From positions 1 through 64,000 of the forward strand of contig NZ_FZON01000010.1 in the NCBI RefSeq assembly GCF_900188425.1: a stretch of DNA of 64,000 bases, in the 5' to 3' direction. This DNA is from Antarctobacter heliothermus. Lineage in GTDB: Bacteria > Pseudomonadota > Alphaproteobacteria > Rhodobacterales > Rhodobacteraceae. The first letter of the stretch is position 1. The number at the start of each line of letters is the position of its first letter. Below, piece after piece: positions 49,628-58,047 of this stretch. The notes below the pieces were generated by a model. It saw only the letters and a list, made by a program, of their open reading frames with translations. It did not search any database and had not been told where the DNA came from. The translations under genes were made by a program, and so were the position numbers.

Positions 49628-50988
49628 TTCTGTCGTGTCTCCCTGCCAATGGTGGTCTCGTTACGATTTTCCAGCTGTGCCTTTCGCCCCGTCGCCATCT
49701 CCCACCGCCGCATGGCCACGTCGCAATAAACCGGGTCCAGTTCCATCGCGAAGCAGCGCCGCCCAGCGCGTTCGGCGGCGATGATCTGGGTGCCAGAGCC
49801 GCAGAACGGTTCATAGATCAGGTCGTTGGCATTGCTGAACGCTGTCAACACAGCCTCGACCAGCGCCACCGGGAACACCGCCGGGTGCGATCCGGCTGCG
49901 CCCAGCCCGCCCTTATGTCGCATGATGCGAAAGACGCTGTCGGGAATGCGGTGGCTTTGGATCGCGTTGCCGCTGCCGGTCTTGGCGTGGACGGTGCCGT
50001 CGGCCCCGCGCAGCCCACCGCCGCCGAGGGTTTCGCCCGCGTGCTTGGACGGCACGGTCTTGTGCGGTTTGCGGGGTGCGCGGTTGAAGTGGAAAATGAA
50101 CTCGTGCGACGGGGCCAAGCGGCCGTTCCAGTCGCCCGGCAGACCCGGGCCCTGATCCCAGACATACCAACCAAAGCGTCGCCAGCCAGATGCGCGCATC
50201 CATTCGACCCATCCTTCCCAATAGGGCTGCCATTCACTGTCGCGGTGCACGAGGCCAAGGTTGACCAAGACCTGCGCCTCGGCAGTGACCGGTGCTGCGG
50301 CGAAAACGCACTGCATCAGCGCATCCCAATCCCCGACCTTTTCCTTGGCCGCGCCATAGTCGCGCTGCTGGGCGTAGGGTGGCGAAGTGAACATCAGCGT
50401 CGCCTGTTCGCTTTGCATCAGCCTGGCGACAGCAGTTGGATCAGTGGCGTCGCCGCAGCACAGCCGATGCTTGCCCAGCGCCCAGATGTCGCCCGGCTTG
50501 GTGATGGGTTCTGCGGGCGGGTCCGGGATCACATCGGCCGCATCGTCAGAAATCGCCGATCGGTCGTCGGCGTCGGCCAGCAAAGCGTCCAGCTCATCCT
50601 CGGGGATCCCGATCAGCCGGAGGTCGAAATCCTCGGCCAGCAGCGCCTGCAATTCCTGCAAGAGCAGGGCCTCGTCCCAGCCGCCCAACTCGGTCAGCTT
50701 ATTGTCGGCGATGCGATAGGCCCGGCGCTGCGCCTCGGTCAGATGGCCCAGAATGATGACCGGTGCCTCCGTCAGCCCAAGATGGGCCGCCGCCAGGACG
50801 CGACCGTGGCCAGCAATCAACTCCCCATCAGCACCCACAAGCACCGGTACTGTCCAGCCGAACTCGGCCATGCTGGCGGCGATCTTGGCAACCTGATCGG
50901 TATCGTGGGTCTTGGCATTGCGGGCGTAAGGCTTCAGCCGGGCGAGGGGCCAATGTTCGATCCGGCCCGGCAGGAGGGACGCGTTCAT
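49624..50988 (-). CDS. ParB-like/DNA methyltransferase fusion (SPPY type)
   Basis: The 454-residue protein joins an N-terminal ParB/sulfiredoxin-like domain (about residues 8-115; GELIAGHGRVLAAAHLGLTE, then RAYRIADNKLTELGGWDEAL) to a beta-class methyltransferase. The catalytic motif is SPPY (TLMFTSPPYAQQRDYG, near residue 205), and the SAM-binding motif comes later in YEPFCGSGTQIIAAERAG. SPPY is commonest in N4-cytosine enzymes. It lies directly downstream of a paralogue with DPPY and is coupled to it. Such phage enzymes probably protect DNA from host restriction. No partner nuclease is present. Confidence 0.5.
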   Translation of the reverse strand: MNASLLPGRIEHWPLARLKPYARNAKTHDTDQVAKIAASMAEFGWTVPVLVGADGELIAGHGRVLAAAHLGLTEAPVIILGHLTEAQRRAYRIADNKLTELGGWDEALLLQELQALLAEDFDLRLIGIPEDELDALLADADDRSAISDDAADVIPDPPAEPITKPGDIWALGKHRLCCGDATDPTAVARLMQSEQATLMFTSPPYAQQRDYGAAKEKVGDWDALMQCVFAAAPVTAEAQVLVNLGLVHRDSEWQPYWEGWVEWMRASGWRRFGWYVWDQGPGLPGDWNGRLAPSHEFIFHFNRAPRKPHKTVPSKHAGETLGGGGLRGADGTVHAKTGSGNAIQSHRIPDSVFRIMRHKGGLGAAGSHPAVFPVALVEAVLTAFSNANDLIYEPFCGSGTQIIAAERAGRRCFAMELDPVYCDVAMRRWEMATGRKAQLENRNETTIGRETRQK

Positions 50989-52244
50989 GCCCCCCGCCTC
51001 TTGGCCTTCAGGTCGGCGAAGGTTTCACCGGTTTCGGCTAGGACAGCGTTTGCGCCGGTGAACTGCTGCCAGCGCTCGATGGCCACATCGATGTAGGCCG
51101 GGTTCAGTTCGATCCCAAAACAGACGCGGCCTGTGGTTTCTGCGGCGATCAGCGTGGTGCCGGATCCCATGAACGGCTCAAACACCGCCTGACCGGGGCT
51201 GGAATTGTTCAGGATCGGGCGGCGCATGCATTCCACCGGCTTCTGTGTGCCGTGGATAGTGGCGGCGTCCTGATCCTTGCCGGAAATGTGCCAGAGCGTG
51301 GTTTGTTTCCGGTCTCCGGCCCAATGGCCCTTGCCGGTCTTTTTGACGGCATACCAGCACGGTTCGTGCTGCCAATGGTAATCACCACGGCTCAAAACCA
51401 GACGATCTTTAGCCCAGATGATCTGCGACCTCACCGCGAAACCCGCAGCTATAAGGCTTTCGGCCACCGTCGAGGAATGCAGTGCGCCGTGCCAAACGTA
51501 GGCCACGTCGCCGGGGAATAGCGCCCACGCTTCGCGCCAATCGGCCCGGTCATCGTTCAGCACCTTGCCTGTGCGCTTGGTCTTGGCCGCCCCAGCCTGG
51601 TTGCGCCAGCTTGGGTCGTATTCCACACCGTAGGGCGGGTCGGTCACCATCAGCAGCGGCCGCACGTCGCCCAGCAGCCGCTCGACCACATCGGCCGAGG
51701 TGCTGTCACCGCAGATCAGGCGGTGCGACCCTAGCTGCCAAAGGTCGCCCGGGACCGACACTGGCGTGACCGGCGGTTCGGGAATGTCATCCTCGCCCTC
51801 GACCACCCCGCCATCCACTTGATCCGGATCGCGCAGCAAAGCATCCAGATCCTCGTCGGTGATGCCCAGCAGTGACAGGTCGAAATCCTCGGCCAGTAGC
51901 CCCGCGATCTCGTCACGCAGCATGGCCTCATCCCAATCGCCGAGCTCGGTCAATTTGTTGTCGGCGATCCGGTAAGCCCGGCGCTCTGCCTCGTCGAGGT
52001 GGCTGAGCCGGATCACCGGCACGTCTTTCAGCCCCAGCATCGCCGCCGCCAACACCCGGCCATGCCCCGCGATCAGCTCGCCATCTTCCGCCACCATGCA
52101 GGGCACGGTCCAGCCGAACTTCGCCATGCTGGCCGCGATTTTGGCGACCTGGTCGGTGCCGTGGATCTTGGCATTGCGGGCATAGGGGCGCAGCCGGTCG
52201 AGAGGCCACGTCTCAATCTGGCTCGGTGTAAAGACCAAGTCCAT
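50985..52244 (-). CDS. ParB-like/DNA methyltransferase fusion (DPPY type)
   Basis: The 419-residue protein has the same architecture as its neighbour: a ParB/Srx-like domain (GELIAGHGRVLAAAMLGLKD, RAYRIADNKLTELGDWDEAM), then a methyltransferase with DPPY (MVTDPPYGVEYDPSW, near residue 205) and the SAM motif FEPFMGSGTTLIAAETTG near the end. DPPY indicates N6-adenine methylation. The N-terminal halves of the two proteins are clearly paralogous, while the catalytic parts differ, so the pair may modify two different sites. Start context is weak. Confidence 0.5.
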   Translation of the reverse strand: MDLVFTPSQIETWPLDRLRPYARNAKIHGTDQVAKIAASMAKFGWTVPCMVAEDGELIAGHGRVLAAAMLGLKDVPVIRLSHLDEAERRAYRIADNKLTELGDWDEAMLRDEIAGLLAEDFDLSLLGITDEDLDALLRDPDQVDGGVVEGEDDIPEPPVTPVSVPGDLWQLGSHRLICGDSTSADVVERLLGDVRPLLMVTDPPYGVEYDPSWRNQAGAAKTKRTGKVLNDDRADWREAWALFPGDVAYVWHGALHSSTVAESLIAAGFAVRSQIIWAKDRLVLSRGDYHWQHEPCWYAVKKTGKGHWAGDRKQTTLWHISGKDQDAATIHGTQKPVECMRRPILNNSSPGQAVFEPFMGSGTTLIAAETTGRVCFGIELNPAYIDVAIERWQQFTGANAVLAETGETFADLKAKRRGA

Positions 52245-52340
52245 GGGCGGTTCTCATTTGGGGCAGGGCGGACTTGCTGATGGGCGCAGGCAACTTGGCC
52301 AGCGACAGGATCAAGGTCCGCGATGTGGGGGAAACGAAAA

Positions 52341-52366
52341 CGCCCGCGAGGGTTATCCTCCGGGCG
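52341..52366 (-). terminator. Hairpin with T-rich tail upstream of the methyltransferases
   Basis: On the minus strand CGCCC...GGGCG, with an inner AGG/CCT pairing, is followed by TTTTCGTTTC. It could terminate transcription entering from the right or act as an attenuator in the methyltransferase leader. Confidence 0.5.
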
Positions 52367-52898
52367 CAATTCTTCGATGATTAATAGGTAGGTCAAGGGG
52401 GCTAGAAATGTCAATCCATTTTTTGTTTTGGAATCAACGTGTTCAGAGATGGCCGGAAGCTTCTGGCAGAGAGATGCGTTCCTATGGTGGCTACTGGCGA
52501 GGGTGGCTTCCATCAGGTGGCCACCCTGGCTTCCGAAAGAAATCCACCTTGCCCGGGCGGCGTGCCGGGTAAGTCACTGATATTGAGTCATAATGCCGAG
52601 GCGATCCGAGGGGGTGGCTTCCAAGTGGCTTCCCCGGTGAAAAAGCCACGCGCTAGCGAAATGGCGCGCTCAGCCCCCCCGTATACGAATAGAGCCCGGG
52701 AGGAACCATGCCGGGGGGGATGTTTCCCGTTTCTTGCATGTGGCAATGTTGCGGCACAACGATTATTGGATCCTTGTCTGGGCCGACCCTGTCGGCATCG
52801 TTCGCGCAATCAGACGTTGACCCGGCCCCTTCGAGAGGTTAACGGGTTTGTGATCCCGAATTGATTTTGGAATATGCACATTCTGGTGAACCCCGGTC

Positions 52899-52910
52899 GG
52901 GGGGGGGGGG
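52899..52910 (+). repeat. Run of 12 G before the EPS initiating transferase
   Basis: Twelve consecutive G lie two bases before the ATG at 52913, and within the frame if translation starts at the ATG at 52874. Long G runs mutate by slippage and are typical phase-variation sites. A sequencing or assembly error in the homopolymer is possible. Confidence 0.5.
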
Positions 52911-52912
52911 TA

Positions 52913-54013
52913 ATGTATCTGTCTATTTATTTATTTTGCGCATTTGTTGGGTCGCTTTTTTCTGGCTTTATTTTGCTCCGGATCAGGCAGCAACTGATCG
53001 TTGTATCAAAGCCGCGTGGCGATGGAACCGCCGTTCAATCCTCTCACGTCGGAAACCCGCTGCGTTTAGGTGGATCGGTGGTCATTGCCGGTCTGGCTTT
53101 CGCCGTAGCCCTGCAAATGCTGAACGGGGACGAAAGCTTCGCGCCGCTGTTGCTTCTGTCGATTCTTCCGGTATTCATCACGGGGCTGGCTGAAGATCTC
53201 GGCCATCACGTGTCGCCGCGCGGGCGTTTTCTGGCGGCAGTATTCTCTGGCGTTGCTGCGGTTGCCCTATTGGGAGTTTGGGTGCCTAAAGCGGACATAC
53301 CGGGCATCGACTGGGCTATGGCCACGCCTGCGGTTGCCATCATTTTGACCGTGATTTTTTCGGCCGGGCTCTGTCATGCCGTCAACCTGATTGACGGGAT
53401 GAACGGTCTGGCAGCGTCGGTGATCACGATATCGGCGCTGGGCTACGCCGCAATTGCTACGCTGGCATCTTTACCCGTCGTCGCCAGCTTTGCCCTGTTG
53501 CTGGTAGCCGCCACAATAGGTTTCCTGTTTCTGAACTGGCCGGTAGCGCGTCTGTTTCTCGGTGATGCCGGGGCCTATGGTTTGGGTCATCTGCTTGTCT
53601 GGTTGATGATCCTGCTGGCGTCGCTCTCCAGCGAAGTGGCAGTGCCGGCTTTGCTTTTGGTGATCTTCTGGCCGCTTGCCGACGTATTACACACGATCCT
53701 GCGGCGCGTGGCCGACAAAGTGTCGATCCTTCGACCCGACAGGATGCATCTGCATCAGAAGGTCCGGCGCACGCTGGACATCGTCTGGTTCGGATACCGG
53801 GGACGCTATCGGTCCAACCCTCTGACAACGATCATCCTTTTGCCATTCATCATCGCCCCTGTTGTGACCGGTGTCCTGCTCTGGAGCAATCCGGGTGCCG
53901 CCTGGATTGCGCTGGGGGGCTATATGCTGGCATTCTCAGCCGCCCATACATTGACAGCGAGACTCGCGCGGAGGTTCCGGAGATGGACATTTTACACCCG
54001 CAAGTCGCATTGA
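52913..54013 (+). CDS. Undecaprenyl-phosphate sugar-1-phosphate transferase (WecA/TagO family)
   Basis: The 366-residue membrane protein has about eleven membrane segments and the family's loop motifs: HAVNLIDGMNGLAASV (aspartate cluster, near residue 170), LFLGDAGAYGLGHLLVWL and RPDRMHLHQKVRR near residue 285. It transfers a sugar-phosphate, commonly GlcNAc-1-P, to undecaprenyl phosphate, starting repeat-unit synthesis. The frame is open upstream to an ATG at 52874, which would place the G run inside the coding sequence (VNPGRGGGVMYL). With the ATG at 52913 the G run acts as the ribosome binding site. This is the first gene of the export cassette lying inside phage DNA. Confidence 0.5.
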   Translation: MYLSIYLFCAFVGSLFSGFILLRIRQQLIVVSKPRGDGTAVQSSHVGNPLRLGGSVVIAGLAFAVALQMLNGDESFAPLLLLSILPVFITGLAEDLGHHVSPRGRFLAAVFSGVAAVALLGVWVPKADIPGIDWAMATPAVAIILTVIFSAGLCHAVNLIDGMNGLAASVITISALGYAAIATLASLPVVASFALLLVAATIGFLFLNWPVARLFLGDAGAYGLGHLLVWLMILLASLSSEVAVPALLLVIFWPLADVLHTILRRVADKVSILRPDRMHLHQKVRRTLDIVWFGYRGRYRSNPLTTIILLPFIIAPVVTGVLLWSNPGAAWIALGGYMLAFSAAHTLTARLARRFRRWTFYTRKSH

Positions 54014-54134
54014 CCGCGCAATATATGCTGGCAAGACACCTGTCAGACCGCTAGAGATGGAGTAATGGGCAACCAGTTTGTTGTCCGGGCATTTTAAATG
54101 GGTTGAACCGGCCCGATTAGGTAAGAACAGATAT

Positions 54135-55265
54135 ATGACAACCACAGCTGCCCACTATGTATCGCTTTTCGGGACCGTGGTCGGTGGTGGCTGGCTTGGA
54201 AAGTGGATCCGCGCTTTGATGGGTCTGCTTGCCGTTCTTGTGCTTGTGGCCTGCTCGGACGGTTATGTTGTCTTCCCTACCACGCCCGAAGGTCAGCGCG
54301 CGCTGGGCGACGATGTTGAGGTGTTTGTCCTCGATGCGACGAACATCGGCAACTACACCAGTCCGGCCCGGGGATACCGTGCATCGTCGCTGCCGGCAGG
54401 CCGCCAGTGGATCTATCACGTCGGTCCCGGCGACATCCTGTCAGTGATCGTTTTTAATCACCCCGAATTGACGCTGCCCTCAGGCCCTCAGCGCAGCGCT
54501 GCGGAAAGCGGGTTCCAGGTCGGCAGCGATGGGACGATCAACTATCCCTTTATTGGTTCGGTACAAGCTAGCGGTCGACCGGTTGACCAGATCCGCAGCG
54601 ACATTTCGCAGCGGCTTGCGACGTTCATCCCCGATCCCCAGGTCGAAGTTCGGATCGCGGCCTTCAACGCACAAGCGGTCGTGGTCTCGGGCGAGGTGGA
54701 AACGCCGAATCGTCAGCCCCTTTCCGCCGTTGCGCTGACGCTGATCGAGGCCATCAACGCCGCAGGCGGGTTCACCGAAAACGCGGATCCGCGCATTGTG
54801 ACCGTCCAGCGCGGGGGACGGGTCTATCATGTCGATGTGCAGGGCTTCCTGTCGGGCGGCCTGGCGCAGAACAACCCTGTCCTGCGCAACGGCGATGTGG
54901 TTAGCGTTCCGCGCCGTCGCGCCGAAGAGGCGTATTTACTTGGCGAGGTGGCGAGGCCTGATGTCATCGACCTGTCGCTGGAGCCGATCACCCTGACCCA
55001 AGCCATCACGCGCCGTGGCGGGTTGCAACAACCCCGCGCCGATGCGCGCGGGGTGCTGGTCTTCCGGGCGGCGGGTGTGCTGACGCGAGTGTTCCAACTC
55101 GACACGTCCAGTCCCACCGGGCTGCTCCTGGGTACTCGCTTCGTGCTGGAACCCGGCGACGTGGTCTATGTTCTGCGATCGCCGCTGCAGCGCTGGAACG
55201 ACACCATCGTGCGCCTGTTGCCGACCGTTCAGGCGATCGATACCACCAACAGCATTGCCAACTGA
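54135..55265 (+). CDS. wza: Outer-membrane polysaccharide export lipoprotein
   Basis: The 376-residue protein has a signal with lipobox (LMGLLAVLVLVACSDGY, lipidated Cys near residue 40). A polysaccharide export domain follows (WIYHVGPGDILSVIVFNHPE, then FQVGSDGTINYPFIGSVQAS), with SLBB-like repeats (GEVETPNRQPLSAVALTLIE and LGEVARPDVIDLSLEPITLT). Wza octamers form the outer-membrane channel. I chose the ATG at 54135. An ATG 47 codons later, just before the hydrophobic core, is also possible; the TTG at 54078 is less likely. It heads the wza-wzb-wzc order. Confidence 0.5.
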   Translation: MTTTAAHYVSLFGTVVGGGWLGKWIRALMGLLAVLVLVACSDGYVVFPTTPEGQRALGDDVEVFVLDATNIGNYTSPARGYRASSLPAGRQWIYHVGPGDILSVIVFNHPELTLPSGPQRSAAESGFQVGSDGTINYPFIGSVQASGRPVDQIRSDISQRLATFIPDPQVEVRIAAFNAQAVVVSGEVETPNRQPLSAVALTLIEAINAAGGFTENADPRIVTVQRGGRVYHVDVQGFLSGGLAQNNPVLRNGDVVSVPRRRAEEAYLLGEVARPDVIDLSLEPITLTQAITRRGGLQQPRADARGVLVFRAAGVLTRVFQLDTSSPTGLLLGTRFVLEPGDVVYVLRSPLQRWNDTIVRLLPTVQAIDTTNSIAN

Positions 55266-55282
55266 TGCGGAGGGAAGGCTGA

Positions 55283-55741
55283 TTGTTTCGTTCGGTTCTC
55301 GTCGTTTGTGTCGGCAATATCTGCCGTTCGCCCGTGGGTGAACGCCTTCTGTCGGCGCGACTGCGCAACTGCGGATCTTCGATTTCGGTGTCTTCCGCAG
55401 GGATTGGAGCTTTGGTCGGGCACTGTGCCGATGAAACCGCCGCCGCAGTTGCGGCCGAGCATGGCGTCGATCTCGACGGGCATGTCGCGCAGCAATTCAG
55501 CCGCGAACTCGGGCTCGATCACGACCTGATCCTGACCATGGAGCCCGGGCATCGGCGCGAGATCATTAAGGTGGCACCCGACCTGTCAGGACGCGTCATG
55601 CTTTTCGACCATTGGCAGGGCGGCAAGGGCATTGCAGATCCCTATCGACGCTCGCGGCAGTTCCATGAGGAAGTCTTTTCCCTGATCGACACGGCGGGTT
55701 CGGCCTGGGCGGCAAAGCTGGCGCCTGCGGCAAAGGGATGA
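55283..55741 (+). CDS. wzb: Low-molecular-weight protein tyrosine phosphatase
   Basis: The 152-residue protein has the catalytic P-loop CVGNICRSP (near residues 9-17) and the general-acid loop DPYRRS near residue 120, both complete. Wzb dephosphorylates the Tyr-rich tail of the Wzc kinase encoded next, which is needed for polymer export. The start is a TTG at 55283, with GGGAAGG in front. It ends five bases before the Wzc gene. Confidence 0.5.
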   Translation: MFRSVLVVCVGNICRSPVGERLLSARLRNCGSSISVSSAGIGALVGHCADETAAAVAAEHGVDLDGHVAQQFSRELGLDHDLILTMEPGHRREIIKVAPDLSGRVMLFDHWQGGKGIADPYRRSRQFHEEVFSLIDTAGSAWAAKLAPAAKG

Positions 55742-55745
55742 AGCG

Positions 55746-57983
55746 ATGGATGGCAAACCTGTTCACGATGTATCGCTTCGCAGCGCGGACGACCCGAACA
55801 GGGGGCGGACGAACATGACACAACCTGCGGTGCTCGACGACGACGAGGTCGACCTCGGCCAGCTTGTCGTGACCCTCTGGAAGGGCAAAGTCCTGATCGC
55901 GCTGACAACGGCGATCGGGATAGCTGCTGGTGCCTTCATAATCGCCAACACCAATCCGACCTTTCAGGCCGATGCGCTGTTGCAGCTTGAGGAAAAGACC
56001 GGCTCTCTGGCGCTGCCGAGCAGCCTGAACGCGATGGTGGGCAACGACGACCCGCGCAGCGTGACCGAGATAGAGATTTTGCGCTCTCGCATGGTTCTCG
56101 GGCAAGCCGTCGCGGACCAGAACCTGGACTGGCGCGTTTCGCCGGACATGGCCCCTGTCATAGGCACAATGCTGTCGCGCTATCGCTTTTCGGTCATTGA
56201 CACTGTGATCCCGGATCACTTTATCCGTCCCGGAGAGCGCATCGCTCTCGATCACCTGGTCGTTCCACCCGCATGGTTGAACCGCGAAATCGAACTGGTT
56301 GTCCTGAGCGATCAGTCCTATAGGCTGGCTTTGCCTGACGGGCTCCAGATTGACGGGGCGGTGGGCCAGCAGGCCACGCTCGCTGAAACCGGGTTTTCGC
56401 TGACGCTTGCGTCAATCGACGCACCGCCTGGACGCCGTTTCACAATCCAGCAAGTTGACGAGATTCGAGCGATCACTTCGCTCAGAGAACGTCTCGGCAT
56501 CAGCGAACGTGGGCGAGCGTCCGGTATACTTGAAGTTCGTCTTTCCGGCGAAGATCGTCTTGGAAACGCACGGGCACTGAACGCGGTCATCCAAGCCTAT
56601 CTGCGCCAGAATATTTCCCGCAGTGCTGCCGAGGCCGAAAGCAGCCTCACCTTTATCCGCGAGCAGTTGCCGCAAGCCGAACGCAACCTGCGCGAGGCCG
56701 AGGCCGAGCTGAATGCCTTTCGCCAGCAGCAGGTCTCTGTTGACCTTTCGCTGGAGACCCAGACGATTCTGGGGCAGGTCACCCGGATCGAGGGGGAACT
56801 GGCCGAATTGCAGCGGAGCGAGGATGAATTGCGCCAGCGCTATACTCCCGCCCATCCAACCTACAGGGCATTGCTGGATGACCGGCAGCGACTCGAAGCT
56901 CGGCTGGCCGAGTTGCGCGAGCAGGTCGGCGCCCTTCCCGAGACACAGCGCCAGATCCTGAACTTGACGCGGGGCGTGGAACTGGCGCAGGGGATCTACA
57001 CCGAATTGCTGACCCGCGCGCAGGAAGTCGAGGTTCTGCGCGCCAGCACCATCGGCAATGTCCGCATCGTCGATGCCGCAGCGGCCGGGCCGATGCCAAT
57101 CGCGCCCCGCAAGGCGTTGATCTTGGCGCTGGCGATGGTGCTCGGGGGGATGGTCGGGATCGCGCTGGTGCTGATCCGCAACTGGATGCGCAAGGGCGTG
57201 CAGGACGGCTCTGAACTGGAAAAGCTGGGCCTGCCCGTTTTCGCCACCATAAATTACAACAAGGCCGCCGACACTGATGGCAAGCGCCAGGGCAAGCTGC
57301 CGATCCTCGCCCTCGAACAGACGGCGGACCTGACAATCGAGGCGCTGCGCTCGCTGCGCACCAGCCTGCATTTCGGCATGCTGGACGCGCGCACGCCGAC
57401 ACTCTGCGTCACCTCGGCACACCCCGAGGCCGGGAAGTCGTTCCTTGCGTTGAACCTTGCTGTCGTCGCCGCGCAGTCCGGGCAGCGCGTCTGCCTGATC
57501 GACGCCGACCTGCGGCGTGGACAACTGCGCAGATTTTTTGACGTCCCCCGCAACCACCCCGGGCTGGCCGAGGTCCTTGCCGGCGATTTGCTCGCCGATC
57601 AGGCCGTGATCCAGGGGCCGGTCGAGAATCTGTGCTTCCTGCCGACCGGCCGCTATCCGCCCAATCCGTCGGAGATGCTCATGCGGGAAGAGTTCTCACG
57701 CCTTGTCGACTGGTGCGGGCAGAATTTCGATCTGGCCATTTTCGACACGCCCCCCGCGCTCGCTGTGACCGACCCTGTTATCGTGGCGCGCAACACCGGA
57801 GCCACGATCTTCGTCGCGCGACATGACGTTACGCATCTGGGTGAGGTCGAGGCGACGATCAAGACCTTCTCGGCGGCTGGCCTGCGCCTATCCGGCGCGG
57901 TCTTGAACGGGTTCGACCCAAGAAAGGCGCGCGGGCGGTATGGGTATGGGTATCGTTATGATTACAAGCAGAGAAAGCAATAG
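55746..57983 (+). CDS. wzc: Polysaccharide co-polymerase/tyrosine autokinase
   Basis: The 745-residue protein has an N-terminal Wzz domain with a membrane segment (VLIALTTAIGIAAGAFIIAN, near residue 50), a long periplasmic coiled coil (about 280-400) and a second membrane segment (KALILALAMVLGGMVGIALV). A BY-kinase domain follows, with Walker A (SAHPEAGKSFLALNLA), Walker A' (VCLIDADLRRGQ) and Walker B (FDLAIFDTPP). It ends in a Tyr-rich tail (RYGYGYRYDYKQRKQ), the autophosphorylation cluster. Wzc controls polymerisation and export together with Wza and Wzb. All parts look intact. A later start at 55815 cannot be excluded. Confidence 0.5.
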   Translation: MDGKPVHDVSLRSADDPNRGRTNMTQPAVLDDDEVDLGQLVVTLWKGKVLIALTTAIGIAAGAFIIANTNPTFQADALLQLEEKTGSLALPSSLNAMVGNDDPRSVTEIEILRSRMVLGQAVADQNLDWRVSPDMAPVIGTMLSRYRFSVIDTVIPDHFIRPGERIALDHLVVPPAWLNREIELVVLSDQSYRLALPDGLQIDGAVGQQATLAETGFSLTLASIDAPPGRRFTIQQVDEIRAITSLRERLGISERGRASGILEVRLSGEDRLGNARALNAVIQAYLRQNISRSAAEAESSLTFIREQLPQAERNLREAEAELNAFRQQQVSVDLSLETQTILGQVTRIEGELAELQRSEDELRQRYTPAHPTYRALLDDRQRLEARLAELREQVGALPETQRQILNLTRGVELAQGIYTELLTRAQEVEVLRASTIGNVRIVDAAAAGPMPIAPRKALILALAMVLGGMVGIALVLIRNWMRKGVQDGSELEKLGLPVFATINYNKAADTDGKRQGKLPILALEQTADLTIEALRSLRTSLHFGMLDARTPTLCVTSAHPEAGKSFLALNLAVVAAQSGQRVCLIDADLRRGQLRRFFDVPRNHPGLAEVLAGDLLADQAVIQGPVENLCFLPTGRYPPNPSEMLMREEFSRLVDWCGQNFDLAIFDTPPALAVTDPVIVARNTGATIFVARHDVTHLGEVEATIKTFSAAGLRLSGAVLNGFDPRKARGRYGYGYRYDYKQRKQ

Positions 57984-58047
57984 GTTGTCATGCATTTGTG
58001 CGAAAAAACGCGCCTGCCGCGCGGTTGTTTGAAGTCGGCGTCCGACC

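Larger units (their letters stand above)
19214..52244 (-). mobile_element. Prophage, segment 1 (late genes, lysis, methyltransferases)
   Basis: A near-complete set of siphophage genes is present: terminase, portal, protease/scaffold, decoration and capsid proteins, tail, lysis and spikes. Most lie on the minus strand, transcribed from high to low coordinates. No integrase or attachment site was recognised. It abuts the EPS operon at 19214-19238 and is separated from the phage early genes (segment 2) by an EPS export cassette. Plus-strand cargo units interrupt it at 30567-31372, 36544-37410, 41472-42118 and 46636-48872. Confidence 0.5.
52245..52912. other. Intergenic region at the phage/EPS-cassette junction
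   Basis: This 668-bp stretch holds no convincing gene. It contains a terminator-like hairpin (52341-52366), four copies of TGGCTTCC (at 52504, 52527, 52615 and 52626) and a run of 12 G just before the next gene. Promoters for the minus-strand methyltransferases and the plus-strand cassette must lie here, but I could not place them. An open plus-strand frame (52439-52864) lacks coding character. Confidence 0.5.

Noticed and set aside
52439-52864. 141-codon plus-strand frame at the phage/EPS junction
   Set aside because: No domain, low-complexity Cys/Pro/Gly content, no ribosome binding site; treated as noncoding.
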